The position numbers were made by a program, and so were the translations under genes. A stretch of DNA of 25,199 nt, taken from NCBI GenBank assembly GCA_902363045.1, contig CABIYX010000019.1, positions 40,934-66,132 of the forward strand, in the 5' to 3' direction. Positions 8,345 to 15,938 of this stretch are shown one piece after another (position 1 is the first letter of the stretch; every line of letters begins with the position of its first letter). The stretch is from Clostridiales bacterium (GTDB lineage: Bacteria; Bacillota; Clostridia; Oscillospirales; Oscillospiraceae). The notes under the pieces were generated by a model. That model searched no databases and was not told where the DNA came from. It saw only the letters and a program-made list of their open reading frames with translations.

Positions 8345-9547
8345 TCAGCTGACCAGGTTGGTAAATACCGTCAAAACGGCAGAGTTCGTAAAGTCGATGA
8401 ACATACCGCCCACCAGGGGGACCACAAAGAACGCCTTGGGCGCGGGGCCGTACTGGTTCTTGATGGTCAGCATATTGGCCATGGCGTTGGGGGTGGCGCC
8501 CATGCCGAAGCCGCAGAAAGCGGCGGTCATCACGGCGGCCTCGTAGTCGGCGCCCATCACACGGAACACCACAAAGGAGGCAAACAGGTACATCAGCAGG
8601 GTCTGGACCGCCAGAGTCACCACGATGGGCAGAGCCAGCTCAGCCAGCTGCCACAGCTTCAGGGTCATCAGGGCGATGCCCAGGAACACATTCAGGCTGG
8701 TGTTGCCCGCCACATCGATGGCCTTCAGGGGCAGCTCCTTACCCATGGCGTCGGCCACGTTGCGGATGATCAGGGCCACGATCATGCCGCCGATATACAC
8801 CGGCAGGTTGATGCCGATCTTGGCAAAGGCGTTGGTGATATAAGTGCCGATGCCGGTGGCAATGATGATCAGAACAAAGGAATCCAGGAAGGTATTGCTG
8901 TCCAGCTTCTCCGACTTGGTGAGATAGACGGTCTCGGGCTCGCCCAGCTTCTCATCTTCCGCCGTCACATGGGGCTTCAGGTTGTACTTTTTGATCTTCC
9001 ATCTGCCCAGAGGGCCGCCCATGAGGGAGCCGGCCACCAGTCCGTAGGTGGCGCAGGCCACAGCCACCGTCAGGGCGCCTTCCACACCGGCCTTCTGGAA
9101 GGTATCACCGAAGGAGGCGGAGGTGCCGTGACCGCCCACCAGGGGCACGGAGCCCATGCACAGGCCCATGCGGCCGTCCAGTCCGAAAATACCGGCCATA
9201 CCCACGCCCACCAGGTCCTGCATGGTGACCATGATGGTGGCCAGCAGCAGGAAGATCATGACAGGCAGCGCGCCCTTCTTCAGCAGCTTGATGCTGGCGC
9301 CGAAGCCCACGCTGGTGAAGAAGAAGTCCATAAAGGCCACGCGCAGGGTCTCATCGAACTCCAGGGTCAGGATCCCGGTCTGATAGGTGACCAGGTGCAG
9401 GATGGCGAAGATCAGTCCGCCCACCACCGGGGCGGGGATGCAGCAGCGCTTCAAGAAGTCAACGTGATTGACGATGAAGCGTCCCAGGAGGAACAGCAGC
9501 ATTGCCAGAGCCGCCGTCTGCAGCATATCCATTTGGATCGTCAGCAT
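8345..9547 (-). CDS. gltS: sodium/glutamate symporter
   Basis: The 400-residue product matches the GltS length (about 400). It imports glutamate coupled to sodium. The N-terminus shows LLFLLGRFIVNHVDFLKRCCIPAPVVGGLIFA, with the conserved CIPAPVVGG; further on come FFTSVGFGAS and GHGTSASFGDTF, the glycine-rich re-entrant loop of the family, then its second-half counterpart FCGFGMGATPNAMANM. About ten hydrophobic segments are evident, with a charged central cytoplasmic loop (around residue 185, KIKKYNLKPH). Start at ATG 9547 with AGAGGAGAGAGGAAA upstream. It has its own promoter and terminator and so is probably monocistronic. Confidence 0.96.
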   Translation of the reverse strand: MLTIQMDMLQTAALAMLLFLLGRFIVNHVDFLKRCCIPAPVVGGLIFAILHLVTYQTGILTLEFDETLRVAFMDFFFTSVGFGASIKLLKKGALPVMIFLLLATIMVTMQDLVGVGMAGIFGLDGRMGLCMGSVPLVGGHGTSASFGDTFQKAGVEGALTVAVACATYGLVAGSLMGGPLGRWKIKKYNLKPHVTAEDEKLGEPETVYLTKSEKLDSNTFLDSFVLIIIATGIGTYITNAFAKIGINLPVYIGGMIVALIIRNVADAMGKELPLKAIDVAGNTSLNVFLGIALMTLKLWQLAELALPIVVTLAVQTLLMYLFASFVVFRVMGADYEAAVMTAAFCGFGMGATPNAMANMLTIKNQYGPAPKAFFVVPLVGGMFIDFTNSAVLTVFTNLVS

Positions 9548-9611
9548 AAGTTTCCTCTCTCCTCTTCTTTTTTGTTCAGCCGCTCCTCGGCTGTTTCATA
9601 CTTCGTACCTC

Positions 9612-9641
9612 ATTTTATGCGTCAACTTCAATTTCCTTCAA
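9612..9641 (-). promoter_or_regulatory. likely promoter of gltS
   Basis: Minus strand: TTGAAG (9641-9636), 18 bases, TAAAAT (9617-9612), in an AT-rich block, 65 bases upstream of the gltS ATG. The leader contains a small hairpin (AGCCG/CGGCT, near 9578-9592). Confidence 0.5.
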
Positions 9642-9897
9642 ATTTCTACAACATGAATTTTATTTCCCGCACTTTCCACAATTCCAAACATTCATTTTTG
9701 AACATTTTCACGACATTTACAGCAAAAACGCCTTTTCTCCGTGGTTTTCCCGCCTCTTTATGAAGAAAGCACAGGGTTTTCATCCAAAATTTACGGCATC
9801 TTAATAGGCGTAGAGCACGGGAAAAGCGGCGCGGCGGGAGGATGTTCCGGCCCTGACCTCCGCCCCCTGGCGCAGAACGAAAAAATATCCCGTCTCC
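9642..9897. other. intergenic region without a convincing gene
   Basis: This is the divergent spacer between gltS and the small-gene cluster. Overlapping open frames on both strands (for example minus 9646-9948) lack ribosome sites and run through the promoters, so no gene is called. Confidence 0.55.
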
Positions 9898-9928
9898 GGA
9901 ATAATCTTCCCGGGGCGGGTCCATACTA
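9898..9928 (+). promoter_or_regulatory. sigma-F/sigma-G-type (forespore) promoter
   Basis: GGAATA (9898-9903), an 18-base spacer and CATACTA (9922-9928). This resembles the forespore consensus (TGmATA, 17-18 bases, CATwmTA) as known from Bacillus/Clostridium. The predicted start would be only a few bases before the AGGTG ribosome site of the next gene, a short leader typical of such genes. The same -10 box recurs at 10323. Confidence 0.65.
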
Positions 9929-9947
9929 AGGGGCGAGGTGATGTCCA

Positions 9948-10151
9948 TTGCAGTACCGCGATCTGTACGCCCTGTTCCGCCGGGAACCGGAGGCCAAGCG
10001 CTATTTCGACGCCCTTCCCGTCCATGTGCAGGACCGGCTCCGTACCCGCCCCAATGGGATCAACTCCATGGCTGATCTGAAGGACCACGCCGCCGCGCTG
10101 CTGCGCGGCGGCAGCGAAACGGAGGGATTTGAATGGCAAAGAAAGGCATGA
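9948..10151 (+). CDS. small conserved-looking protein, 67 aa, probably forespore-expressed
   Basis: The start is TTG 9948 with AGGTG 7 bases upstream; the ATG at 9941 is in another frame and gives a poor sequence. The product reads MQYRDLYALFRREPEAKRYFD..., then HVQDRLRTRP, INSMADLKDHAAALLRGG. It looks like a compact helical protein of the kind I recall in many Clostridia next to other tiny genes (LYALFR..PEA..YF..LP..V...I..R..G.NS...L), but no function is known to me. It overlaps the next gene by 19 bases, so the two are likely translated from one message. The sigma-F/G-like promoter directly upstream suggests expression in the forespore; that is inference. Confidence 0.7.
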   Translation: MQYRDLYALFRREPEAKRYFDALPVHVQDRLRTRPNGINSMADLKDHAAALLRGGSETEGFEWQRKA

Positions 10152-10258
10152 AGCGCCCGGAGAATACCGAGCCCGCGGCCCAGAACCGGAGTCAGTCCGG
10201 CGCCCAGAACATGGCCCGCGGTTCCAAGGGCAATTCCGCGCCCACCCAGCAGTCCTGA
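10133..10258 (+). CDS. very small basic protein, 41 aa, SASP-like composition
   Basis: The start is ATG 10133 behind GGAGG with 7-base spacing, inside the end of the preceding gene. The product begins MAKKGMKRPENTEPAAQNRS and continues with Gln/Asn/Ser/Lys/Arg-rich, non-hydrophobic sequence (residues such as QNMARGSKGNSAPTQQS). It has no aromatic residue and almost no bulky hydrophobics. In size and composition it recalls minor small acid-soluble spore proteins, but I see no specific SASP motif. Co-transcription with the 67-aa gene from a forespore-type promoter and a terminator right after it support a real gene. Confidence 0.65.
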   Translation: MAKKGMKRPENTEPAAQNRSQSGAQNMARGSKGNSAPTQQS

Positions 10259-10265
10259 CCCTATC

Positions 10266-10299
10266 CCCCGCCTCCGGTTCCGGGGGCGGGGATCTTTTT
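10266..10299 (+). terminator. intrinsic terminator after the 41-aa gene
   Basis: A GC-rich stem (CCCCGCC..CCGG with CCGG..GGCGGGG, one T-G pair) is followed by TTTTT at 10295-10299, 8 bases after the stop codon. The next promoter begins within its T-run. Confidence 0.8.
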
Positions 10300-10329
10300 G
10301 CAAAAAAGCCTGCCCTCCGGGACATACTA
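10299..10329 (+). promoter_or_regulatory. second sigma-F/sigma-G-type promoter
   Basis: TGCAAA (10299-10304), an 18-base spacer and CATACTA (10323-10329): the same -10 box and the same spacing as the promoter at 9898, with a -35 one base off TGCATA. It lies about 20 bases upstream of the 59-aa gene. Confidence 0.6.
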
Positions 10330-10348
10330 GACCGGGGGTGATGGAACC

Positions 10349-10528
10349 ATGGAGCCAAGAAAACGAGAGGATCCCCGCGATATTTTGGGCGAGGATCTGC
10401 GCCTCAATCCCCAGCTGCGCCTCTGCGCCCGGTTTGACGGCGCCAGCATCGCCGAATTTCCCGTGGCCGCGCCGGGGGAGATGGGCTTCCGCGTGGTGGA
10501 CAACTGCGCGGAGGAAAACATCCAATAG
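10349..10528 (+). CDS. small protein, 59 aa, unknown, probably forespore-expressed
   Basis: The start is ATG 10349 behind GGGGGTG. The overlapping frame starting at 10341 gives a Trp/Arg/Pro-rich sequence with no protein character. The product has a charged N-terminus (MEPRKREDPRDILGEDLRLN), then a beta-rich stretch LRLCARFDGASIAEFPVAAP, and ends EMGFRVVDNCAEENIQ. It contains two cysteines. No family recognised. It has its own forespore-type promoter and shares a bidirectional terminator with glmS. Confidence 0.6.
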   Translation: MEPRKREDPRDILGEDLRLNPQLRLCARFDGASIAEFPVAAPGEMGFRVVDNCAEENIQ

Positions 10529-10539
10529 ACAATAGAAAA

Positions 10540-10574
10540 CCCCGGGCCCGGACGAAATTCGTCCGGGTCCGGGG
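10540..10574. terminator. bidirectional terminator between the small gene and glmS
   Basis: A near-perfect 15-bp-plus stem (CCCCGG.CCCGGACGAA with TTCGTCCGGG.CCGGGG, one G-T position) is flanked by TTTT on the plus side (10578-10581) and AAAA on the other (10536-10539), so it can end transcripts from both strands. Confidence 0.85.
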
Positions 10575-10583
10575 CCGTTTTGA

Positions 10584-12416
10584 TCACTCTACGGTGACGC
10601 TCTTGGCCAGATTTCTGGGCTTGTCGATGTCGCACCCACGCATCAGCGCCACATAATAGGCAAACAGCTGCATGGGGATGACCTCCAGAGAGGGCAGGAA
10701 CATGGGATGGATGTCCGGGATGGTCATGGCGCTGTCCACCAGGGCGTCCAGCTGCTCCCTGTGGCTGGCGGTGGAAATGCCGATGACGTCCGCGCCCCGG
10801 GCCTTGACCTCCTTCACATTGCTCATCAGCTTGTCAAACAGCGTATTCCAGCTGGCCAGAGCCACCACCAGGGTGCCGTCCTCGATGAGGGAGATGGTCC
10901 CGTGCTTCAGCTCGCCGGCGGCATACGCCTCCGAGTGGATATAGGAGATCTCCTTCAGCTTGAGGGAGCCCTCCAGCCCCACAGCGTAGTCGATATTCCG
11001 CCCGATGAAAAAGACGGAGTCGTGGTTGAAGTAGATGGAGGCGTAGTACTGGATCTCCTGGGTGTGGGCGAGGATTTCCTCCGCCTTAGAGGGGAGCAGG
11101 CGCAGCTGGGCCACCAGCTCATGGTACTCCTCCGCCCCGATCCGGCCCAGCAGCTCGGCAAAGTAGAGGCCCACCAGATAGATCACCGCCAGCTGGGTGG
11201 AGTAAGCCTTGGTGGTGGCTACGGCGATCTCCGGCCCTGCCCAGGTATACAGCACATCATCCGACTCCCGGGCAATGGTGGACCCCACCACGTTGACAAT
11301 GGACAGCAGGCGGGCGCCCAGGCGCTTGGCCTCCCGCATGGCGGCCAGGGTGTCGATGGTCTCTCCGGACTGGCTGATGACCAGGGCCAGGGTCCGGTCG
11401 GTCACGATGGGGTCGCAGTACCGGAACTCCGAGGCCAGAGTCACCTCCACTGGGATGCGCAGCAGCCGCTCCAGGATGTACTTAGCCGCCACTCCCACAT
11501 GGTAGGAGGAGCCGCAGGCGATGATGTACAGGCGGTCCATCCGCTCCAGCTCCTCCCGGGTGATGGTCAGCTCGTCCAGCACCACCCGGTCCCCCCGCAG
11601 GCGGGGGAAAATGGTGTCCCGCAGGGCCTTGGGCTGCTCCATGATCTCCTTGAACATGAAGTGCTCATAGCCGCCCTTCTCCGCCGCGGATATCTCCCAG
11701 TCCACATGGGAGTGCTCCTTCACCACCGGCTGGAGCAGGGAGTTGTACACCTGGACTGAGCCAGGGGTGAGCACGGCCACCTCCCCGTCATCCAGATAAC
11801 ACACCTCTCGGGTATGCTTGATGACGGCGGTGACGTCGGAGGCCAGCAGGTTGAAGCCCTCTCCATATCCCAGCACCAGGGGGGAGTCCTTCCGCACCGC
11901 CACCAGCTTATCCGGCTCATCGGCGCATACGATGCCCAGGGCGTACGCCCCCTCGATGCGGTGGAGCACCTTGGAGACCGCGTCCAGCAGGTCGCCGTCG
12001 TAGTAATATTCCAGCAGCTGGGCCACCACCTCGGTGTCTGTCTCAGAGGCAAAGACCATTCCCTTGGACTCCAGAAACTCCTTCAGCTTGGCGTAGTTTT
12101 CGATGATCCCGTTGTGGACCACGGCAATCCGCCCAGACTGGCTCACCTGGGGGTGGGAGTTCACGTCGTTGGGCGCGCCGTGGGTGGCCCAGCGGGTATG
12201 CCCCACGCCCATAACACCAGGGACCAGCGCGCCGCCGTCCGTCAGGTCGTACAGGACCTGGAGACGGCCCTTGGCCTTCACCACCTGAAGTCCCTTCTCC
12301 CGGTCATAGACCGCCAATCCGGCGGAGTCGTAGCCCCGGTATTCCAGACGGGAGAGACCCTCCAGCAGGATGGGCGCGGCCTGCTCCTTCCCAATAAAAC
12401 CAACAATGCCACACAT
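10584..12416 (-). CDS. glmS: glutamine--fructose-6-phosphate aminotransferase (isomerizing)
   Basis: The 610-residue product is of standard length. It makes glucosamine-6-phosphate from fructose-6-phosphate and glutamine, the first step to peptidoglycan amino sugars. The start MCGIVGFIG leaves Cys2 as the N-terminal glutaminase nucleophile after Met removal, and RLEYRGYDSAG follows. The glutaminase domain spans about residues 2-225; two SIS sugar-isomerase domains follow, with ITREELERMDRLYIIACGSS and LVISQSGETIDT in the first. The C-terminus DIDKPRNLAKSVTVE is the invariant GlmS tail. GAGGAGG lies upstream of ATG 12416. Expression is probably controlled by the ribozyme immediately upstream. 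Confidence 0.98.
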   Translation of the reverse strand: MCGIVGFIGKEQAAPILLEGLSRLEYRGYDSAGLAVYDREKGLQVVKAKGRLQVLYDLTDGGALVPGVMGVGHTRWATHGAPNDVNSHPQVSQSGRIAVVHNGIIENYAKLKEFLESKGMVFASETDTEVVAQLLEYYYDGDLLDAVSKVLHRIEGAYALGIVCADEPDKLVAVRKDSPLVLGYGEGFNLLASDVTAVIKHTREVCYLDDGEVAVLTPGSVQVYNSLLQPVVKEHSHVDWEISAAEKGGYEHFMFKEIMEQPKALRDTIFPRLRGDRVVLDELTITREELERMDRLYIIACGSSYHVGVAAKYILERLLRIPVEVTLASEFRYCDPIVTDRTLALVISQSGETIDTLAAMREAKRLGARLLSIVNVVGSTIARESDDVLYTWAGPEIAVATTKAYSTQLAVIYLVGLYFAELLGRIGAEEYHELVAQLRLLPSKAEEILAHTQEIQYYASIYFNHDSVFFIGRNIDYAVGLEGSLKLKEISYIHSEAYAAGELKHGTISLIEDGTLVVALASWNTLFDKLMSNVKEVKARGADVIGISTASHREQLDALVDSAMTIPDIHPMFLPSLEVIPMQLFAYYVALMRGCDIDKPRNLAKSVTVE

Positions 12417-12449
12417 AAAATGATATTCCTCCTCAATATTGAACTTCGG

Positions 12450-12651
12450 GAGGACAAACTCGCAGACATTTGTACCCTCGTTTCCCGGTCACAGCCCCTC
12501 TGTTTTGCGGTCACCCGCATATTTGCTGACTGTGTACGCACCCAGGCGGCGCGGAAGGGCATCCGCCGAATTTTCAGACCGCGGCCTGGCCGCCGTCCGC
12601 TCGATACTCCCTTCTCCTCGTCATCCTGCCCACTGGGCAGGCTCTGGCGCT
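12450..12651 (-). ncRNA. glmS ribozyme (GlcN6P-activated self-cleaving riboswitch)
   Basis: On the minus strand the glmS leader starts A-GCGCCAGAG at 12651, where cleavage is expected between the A and the G of GCGCC. A P1 hairpin follows (CCTGCCCA/TGGGCAGG), then the core GACGAGGAGAAGGGAGTATCGA, then CGGCGGATGCCC, whose 3' side pairs with the GAAGGG. Downstream are the P3/P4 elements, including GGGTGACCGC and ACAAA/TTTGT (near 12454-12474). These are the hallmark conserved blocks of the class, in the right order and directly before glmS. Known mechanism: glucosamine-6-phosphate acts as cofactor for cleavage, and the cleaved mRNA is degraded, giving end-product repression. An extra GC-rich P2a-type insertion is present. 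Confidence 0.94.
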
Positions 12652-12727
12652 TTTGACGCGTGTTCCGGCATCTGCTTCGCCGGACAGGCGTAGTCCTCCT
12701 TTCTCTCTGCGAAGGGTCAACAGGCGT

Positions 12728-13303
12728 TCACGTCTCCTCCACGCCGCCGGGATGGATGGGGCGCAGCACCCGGCAGGGATTGCCCGCCGCCACCACGTTG
12801 GGCGGGATGTCCCGGCTGACCACGCTCCCCGCGCCGATGACCGCTCCGGAGCCGATGGTGACTCCGGGCAGGACGGCCACGCTGCCGCCGAACCAGACGC
12901 TGTCCCCCACGGTGATGGGCCGGGCGAACTCCAGTCCGGTGTTTCGGGCGGCGGCCTCCAGGGGGTGTCCCGCCGTGTAGAAGCCGCAGTTGGGACCGAT
13001 AAGCACATGGTCCCCAAAGGTCACCGGGGCGCAGTCCAGGATGACGCAGTTGTGGTTGATCTCGATGTGAGAGCCCATGCGGATATGACAGCCGTAGTCG
13101 CACCAGAACATGGGCTGGATGGAGACGTCCTCTCCCACCGCGCCCAGCAGCTCCCGCAACAGACGTTCTCCGGCCTCCGGGTCCCGCGCGGCCTCCAGAT
13201 TGAACCGGCGGCACAGCTCCTTGGCTTGCCGTCTTGCACGGACCAGCTCCGGCGCGCCCGCCTGATACAGGGCGCCGGACAGCATTTTCTCACGTTCCGT
13301 CAT
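12728..13303 (-). CDS. maa: maltose/galactoside O-acetyltransferase-like hexapeptide enzyme
   Basis: The 191-residue product matches the Maa/LacA/NodL subfamily, which transfers acetyl from acetyl-CoA to a sugar hydroxyl. The N-terminal Mac domain reads MTEREKMLSGALYQAGAPEL. The left-handed beta-helix (about 60-180) has hexapeptide turns such as IRMGSHIEINHNCVILD and VTIGSGAVIGAGSVVSRDI. His113 in YTAGHPL is the catalytic histidine position, WFGG and PCRVLRPI close the CoA end. Start ATG 13303 with AGAGG upstream. Same strand as glmS, 76 bases before the ribozyme; the message could read into glmS because no terminator with a T-run is seen between them. The physiological acceptor is not known. 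Confidence 0.9.
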   Translation of the reverse strand: MTEREKMLSGALYQAGAPELVRARRQAKELCRRFNLEAARDPEAGERLLRELLGAVGEDVSIQPMFWCDYGCHIRMGSHIEINHNCVILDCAPVTFGDHVLIGPNCGFYTAGHPLEAAARNTGLEFARPITVGDSVWFGGSVAVLPGVTIGSGAVIGAGSVVSRDIPPNVVAAGNPCRVLRPIHPGGVEET

Positions 13304-13359
13304 GGCTTTTCATCCTCTCCGGCAGCCGGATCCGGTCCGCCGCCTGTTGAACAGACAAC

Positions 13360-13388
13360 ATTATAGTCGATAAAAAAAACGGAGTAAA
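13360..13388 (-). promoter_or_regulatory. promoter of the acetyltransferase gene
   Basis: Minus strand: TTTACT (13388-13383), 17 bases, TATAAT (13365-13360), 57 bases upstream of the start. A strong vegetative-type -10, the likely start of an acetyltransferase(-glmS) transcript. Confidence 0.75.
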
Positions 13389-13449
13389 GCGTACTGAGGC
13401 GAAAAATCTCTCACTTTTCTGAATTTTGTGAGAAATTTTAAAATACCAC

Positions 13450-13478
13450 TTTACAAGAGAAGAAAAGCCTGCTATAAT
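13450..13478 (+). promoter_or_regulatory. promoter of tRNA-Arg
   Basis: TTTACA (13450-13455), 17 bases, TATAAT (13473-13478), with the mature tRNA starting 21 bases further on. Near-consensus sigma-A promoter. Confidence 0.85.
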
Positions 13479-13498
13479 GATAAGGCTTTATGAGAGAA

Positions 13499-13574
13499 GC
13501 GCCCGTAGTTCAATGGATAGAGCGTCAGATTCCGGTTCTGAATGTTGGGGGTTCGAGTCCCTTCGGGCGTACCA
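13499..13574 (+). tRNA. tRNA-Arg, anticodon CCG
   Basis: A 76-base cloverleaf with encoded CCA. The acceptor stem GCGCCCG pairs with CGGGCGT (G-U at the top), the D-arm is GTTC/GAGC, the anticodon stem TCAGA/TCTGA encloses the 7-base loop TTCCGGT with CCG at 13532-13534, and the T-arm contains GGTTCGAGTCC. It reads CGG arginine codons, which suits a high-GC genome. The 3' side faces the remnant of a mobile element, so it may have served as an integration site. Confidence 0.96.
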
Positions 13575-13575
13575 C

Positions 13576-13615
13576 GTCGGAGCAAGCTTTGTATCGCTTG
13601 CTCCGACTTATTTTA
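13576..13615 (+). terminator. intrinsic terminator of tRNA-Arg
   Basis: A perfect 12-bp stem (GTCGGAGCAAGC with GCTTGCTCCGAC, 13576-13607) and 8-base loop, followed by TTATTTTAT, two bases after the CCA end. Confidence 0.9.
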
Positions 13616-13653
13616 TAAGTCAGAGCGCGCTCACGCCGCTGCTCCTCCTTTCT

Positions 13654-13706
13654 AACTGCGCCCCGCTATTGCTGGGCTCGCAGTTGGTGTGCCGCCCTGC
13701 GGGCGG
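13654..13706. repeat. two adjacent hairpins downstream of the tRNA
   Basis: AACTGCG (13654-13660) pairs with CGCAGTT (13679-13685), and immediately after CCGCCC-TGC-GGGCGG (13692-13706) forms a tight hairpin. The short open frame across this area on the minus strand (13620-13817) is built from these repeats and is not believed. Confidence 0.55.
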
Positions 13707-13750
13707 TATGTTTCGTTTCTGACAGAAATATCGATTTTCACCTTCTCTTC

Positions 13751-13791
13751 CAAAAAGAAAGACATGACCGCAGGTCATGTCTTTCTTTTTG
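13751..13791. terminator. 19-bp perfect inverted repeat, bidirectional terminator-like
   Basis: Arms 13751-13769 and 13773-13791 pair perfectly around the loop GCA. The stem base is CAAAAAGAAAG/CTTTCTTTTTG, so both strands end in a T-rich run, and the top is GACATGACC/GGTCATGTC. The stop codon of the element remnant lies inside it. The top of the stem shares GACATGAC/GTCATGTC with the inverted repeat at 16045-16082. Confidence 0.7.
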
Positions 13792-14050
13792 ATTTCCGCT
13801 CCTGTTGGTCGTTCCACTCTTCAGCGATGTTTCTCTTGGATACCTCTCCGCTTCTGACCCGATTGGTCCAGTCGGAAAGGGCGCTGGCATATCCCTTGTC
13901 CCGAATCGTGCCCTCCGCGTCCTTCATAGCCTGCTTGTCCGTGTACTGGGTGTAAAAAAACACGCCCCGGGCCGTCAGTTCCTCAATGTTTGGAATGGCA
14001 GTCTCCGGCGTGGCCCCGGCGCGTGGCGGCGGTGTCCGTGACCGTCTCAT
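13775..14050 (-). pseudogene. C-terminal continuation of the element polyvalent protein, other frame
   Basis: This frame carries ATPETAIPNIEELTARG, then FFYTQYTDKQAMKDAEGTIRD, ending at DQQERKSKRKT inside the 13751-13791 inverted repeat. It continues the 13983-16163 frame after a +1 shift; deleting one base of the GGGG run near 14015-14025 joins ...TDTAATRR to ATPETAIPN. The YTDKQAMKDA segment is of a type I recall in the C-terminal parts of very large conjugative-element helicase/methylase proteins. It ends abruptly, so the rest was lost. Not an independent gene. Confidence 0.55.
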
Positions 14051-15349
14051 AGACCGGCTCGCCGCCCTGGCCCTGGAGGTATGCCTGTACTTGGCGGATA
14101 ATGTTGCTCAACCGGAACGTAGATTTCGTCATGCCAGGGAACGCAGCCTCCAGCTCGTCCCCATATCGGTCCCGCAGCTCTTTCAGCGGGATATGACCGA
14201 TCTCGTCCGGGTCATCCGTCCCAAGGGCTTCGACGATTGCCCGGTACTTTTCTACCCGGTCCTGGCTGTACCCCTTGTCCGCTTCGCGCTGGACCGTGGC
14301 CGCAGAAACGTGGTGCCCTGCGTCCTCCAGATAGGCGGCCTTGAGGCCGTAGTTATCCATGACCTGACGCAGCAGCCCATCCTCTCCGCCATAGCGGTTC
14401 AGAAGGTCCTCCATGTCATAGGTGATACGATACAGGTCTTGCCTGAACATCTCGTCCACTTTGCCGGACAATTCCCGCAGCCGCCCGGAAATGCGGCGCT
14501 CTGCCGCCGGATCGGCGGCGTACTCCACCTGCGGAAAGGTCGGCGTCCATGCGTCGGCGGAGTAGACGGTGTTCTTGCGGTTTGCCTTGGGGTCGATACT
14601 CCGTTTGTCCATGACCAACGTAATGTCTCCGAAATTAGTGTGGGGCACGTCAATCCGGGTAACAGCGATGGAGGGCATGGGGAAGCCGCCCAGCCGAAGG
14701 TCGCCCCACAGTTTCTCCTCCGTCAGATTATGCAGGGCAATCAGGTTCTCGGTCTCCTCCACCGGGGCTTTGAGGGAAAAGCGGGTTTTCCTTTGGTTGT
14801 CTGCCTTGAAACGCTCGTGTAGCTCGGCCAGCTCCGAAATATAGGCATCAAAATCGTAGAATACCTGATGCAGAGAAGCGTGCAACCCTTCCATTTTATT
14901 TGCTGCATAGTGCCCATAAATAGTAGCGTTCAGCTCATCATACAGCCGCGTAGGGTCTGCGTTGGTGCCATCCACACCCTGATGCTTTGCAGTATGATCT
15001 AAGAGTTGACGTGTCAGCGGATCGCTCATGTTCAGCATTTCGGGGGTTCGTTCCACGAACTCCAGATAGGGCTTGTAGCCTGTCTGCCTCATCACATGAG
15101 TGATTTCATGCGGAGCAAACATTCCCCGGTTCTCCTCCGGCAGGGTCTCTCGGAAGTAGATTTGCCCACCGGCGGCAAACGCCGGAGCACGGCCCTTGTT
15201 CTTGGCCCATACCGCATCAGCCACAACGAAACTCGGCACGCCGTAGTCCACCGCCGTCTGCTGCTCTGCATAGGCCACGCTGCCCTCGGACGGTTCTACT
15301 GTATGGCCCTCGGCCCAGGAGCGTATAGGTGTTTGCCCGAAAGACGGGT

Positions 15350-15493
15350 TTACTCCTCCGTATCGTCCAGCAGCAGCAGAAAGCTCTCCGCGAACGCTTC
15401 TAGTCCCTTTATTTCTTTCTCCGTTAAAGGTCTGCCCAAACTCTCTGCCGCTGCCTTTTTGAAGTCCTCCGCTACCTGCTTTGCCTCGTTCAT
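15350..15493 (-). CDS. 47-aa peptide nested in the element remnant
   Basis: ATG 15493 stands behind GGAGG (9-base spacing) and encodes MNEAKQVAEDFKKAAAESLG, then RPLTEKEIKGLEAFAESFLLLLDDTEE. This is an amphipathic, acidic, protein-like sequence, far better than the Gly/Arg/Ser-rich reading of the larger frame over the same bases. It is probably an original small element gene lying between two pieces of the polyvalent protein region. Function unknown. Confidence 0.5.
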   Translation of the reverse strand: MNEAKQVAEDFKKAAAESLGRPLTEKEIKGLEAFAESFLLLLDDTEE

Positions 15494-15938
15494 TCCTGCC
15501 GTCCTCCTTCAAAGAATTTCTCGTTGCACCCATTGTACCATCGGAGCTTTCCCCTTGCAAGGTCTCGGCCTGTCTCGTCGCAGCCTCCAGCGCCGCCGTC
15601 AGCTTGCCCTCAGCGGTCTGGGCCTGCTTCTTCTCCACCCCGGTCAGCTTGCGGACGATGGCCCGGATGGCATCCCGCACCTTCTCCTGCAGAGTCCGTT
15701 TTTCCTTGTGCGCTTCAATGAAGCGATCCAATACCTCTCCGTCGTCGATCATGCGCCCTGCGTAGTCCGCCGCCGCCTCGTCCAGGGCCCGCTCAATAGT
15801 AGGCGGCGAATCCGCCGTAATAGCTTTCCGCATCCGTCCTGCCATCATAGGCGGCCGCCAGTGCTTTCGCCCCGCTCTCGCCGAAGGCGCGCGCCCCATC
15901 CCGGACCCGTTTGGCGTCATACGCCCCCTCAGCCGCAG

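Noticed and set aside
12652..12727. TTGACC as a -35 box of a separate glmS promoter
   Set aside because: No acceptable -10 at the right distance; read-through from the acetyltransferase promoter is equally likely.
13620..13817. 65-codon minus frame downstream of the tRNA
   Set aside because: Made of the hairpins at 13654-13706 and the inverted repeat at 13751-13791; no SD and no protein character.
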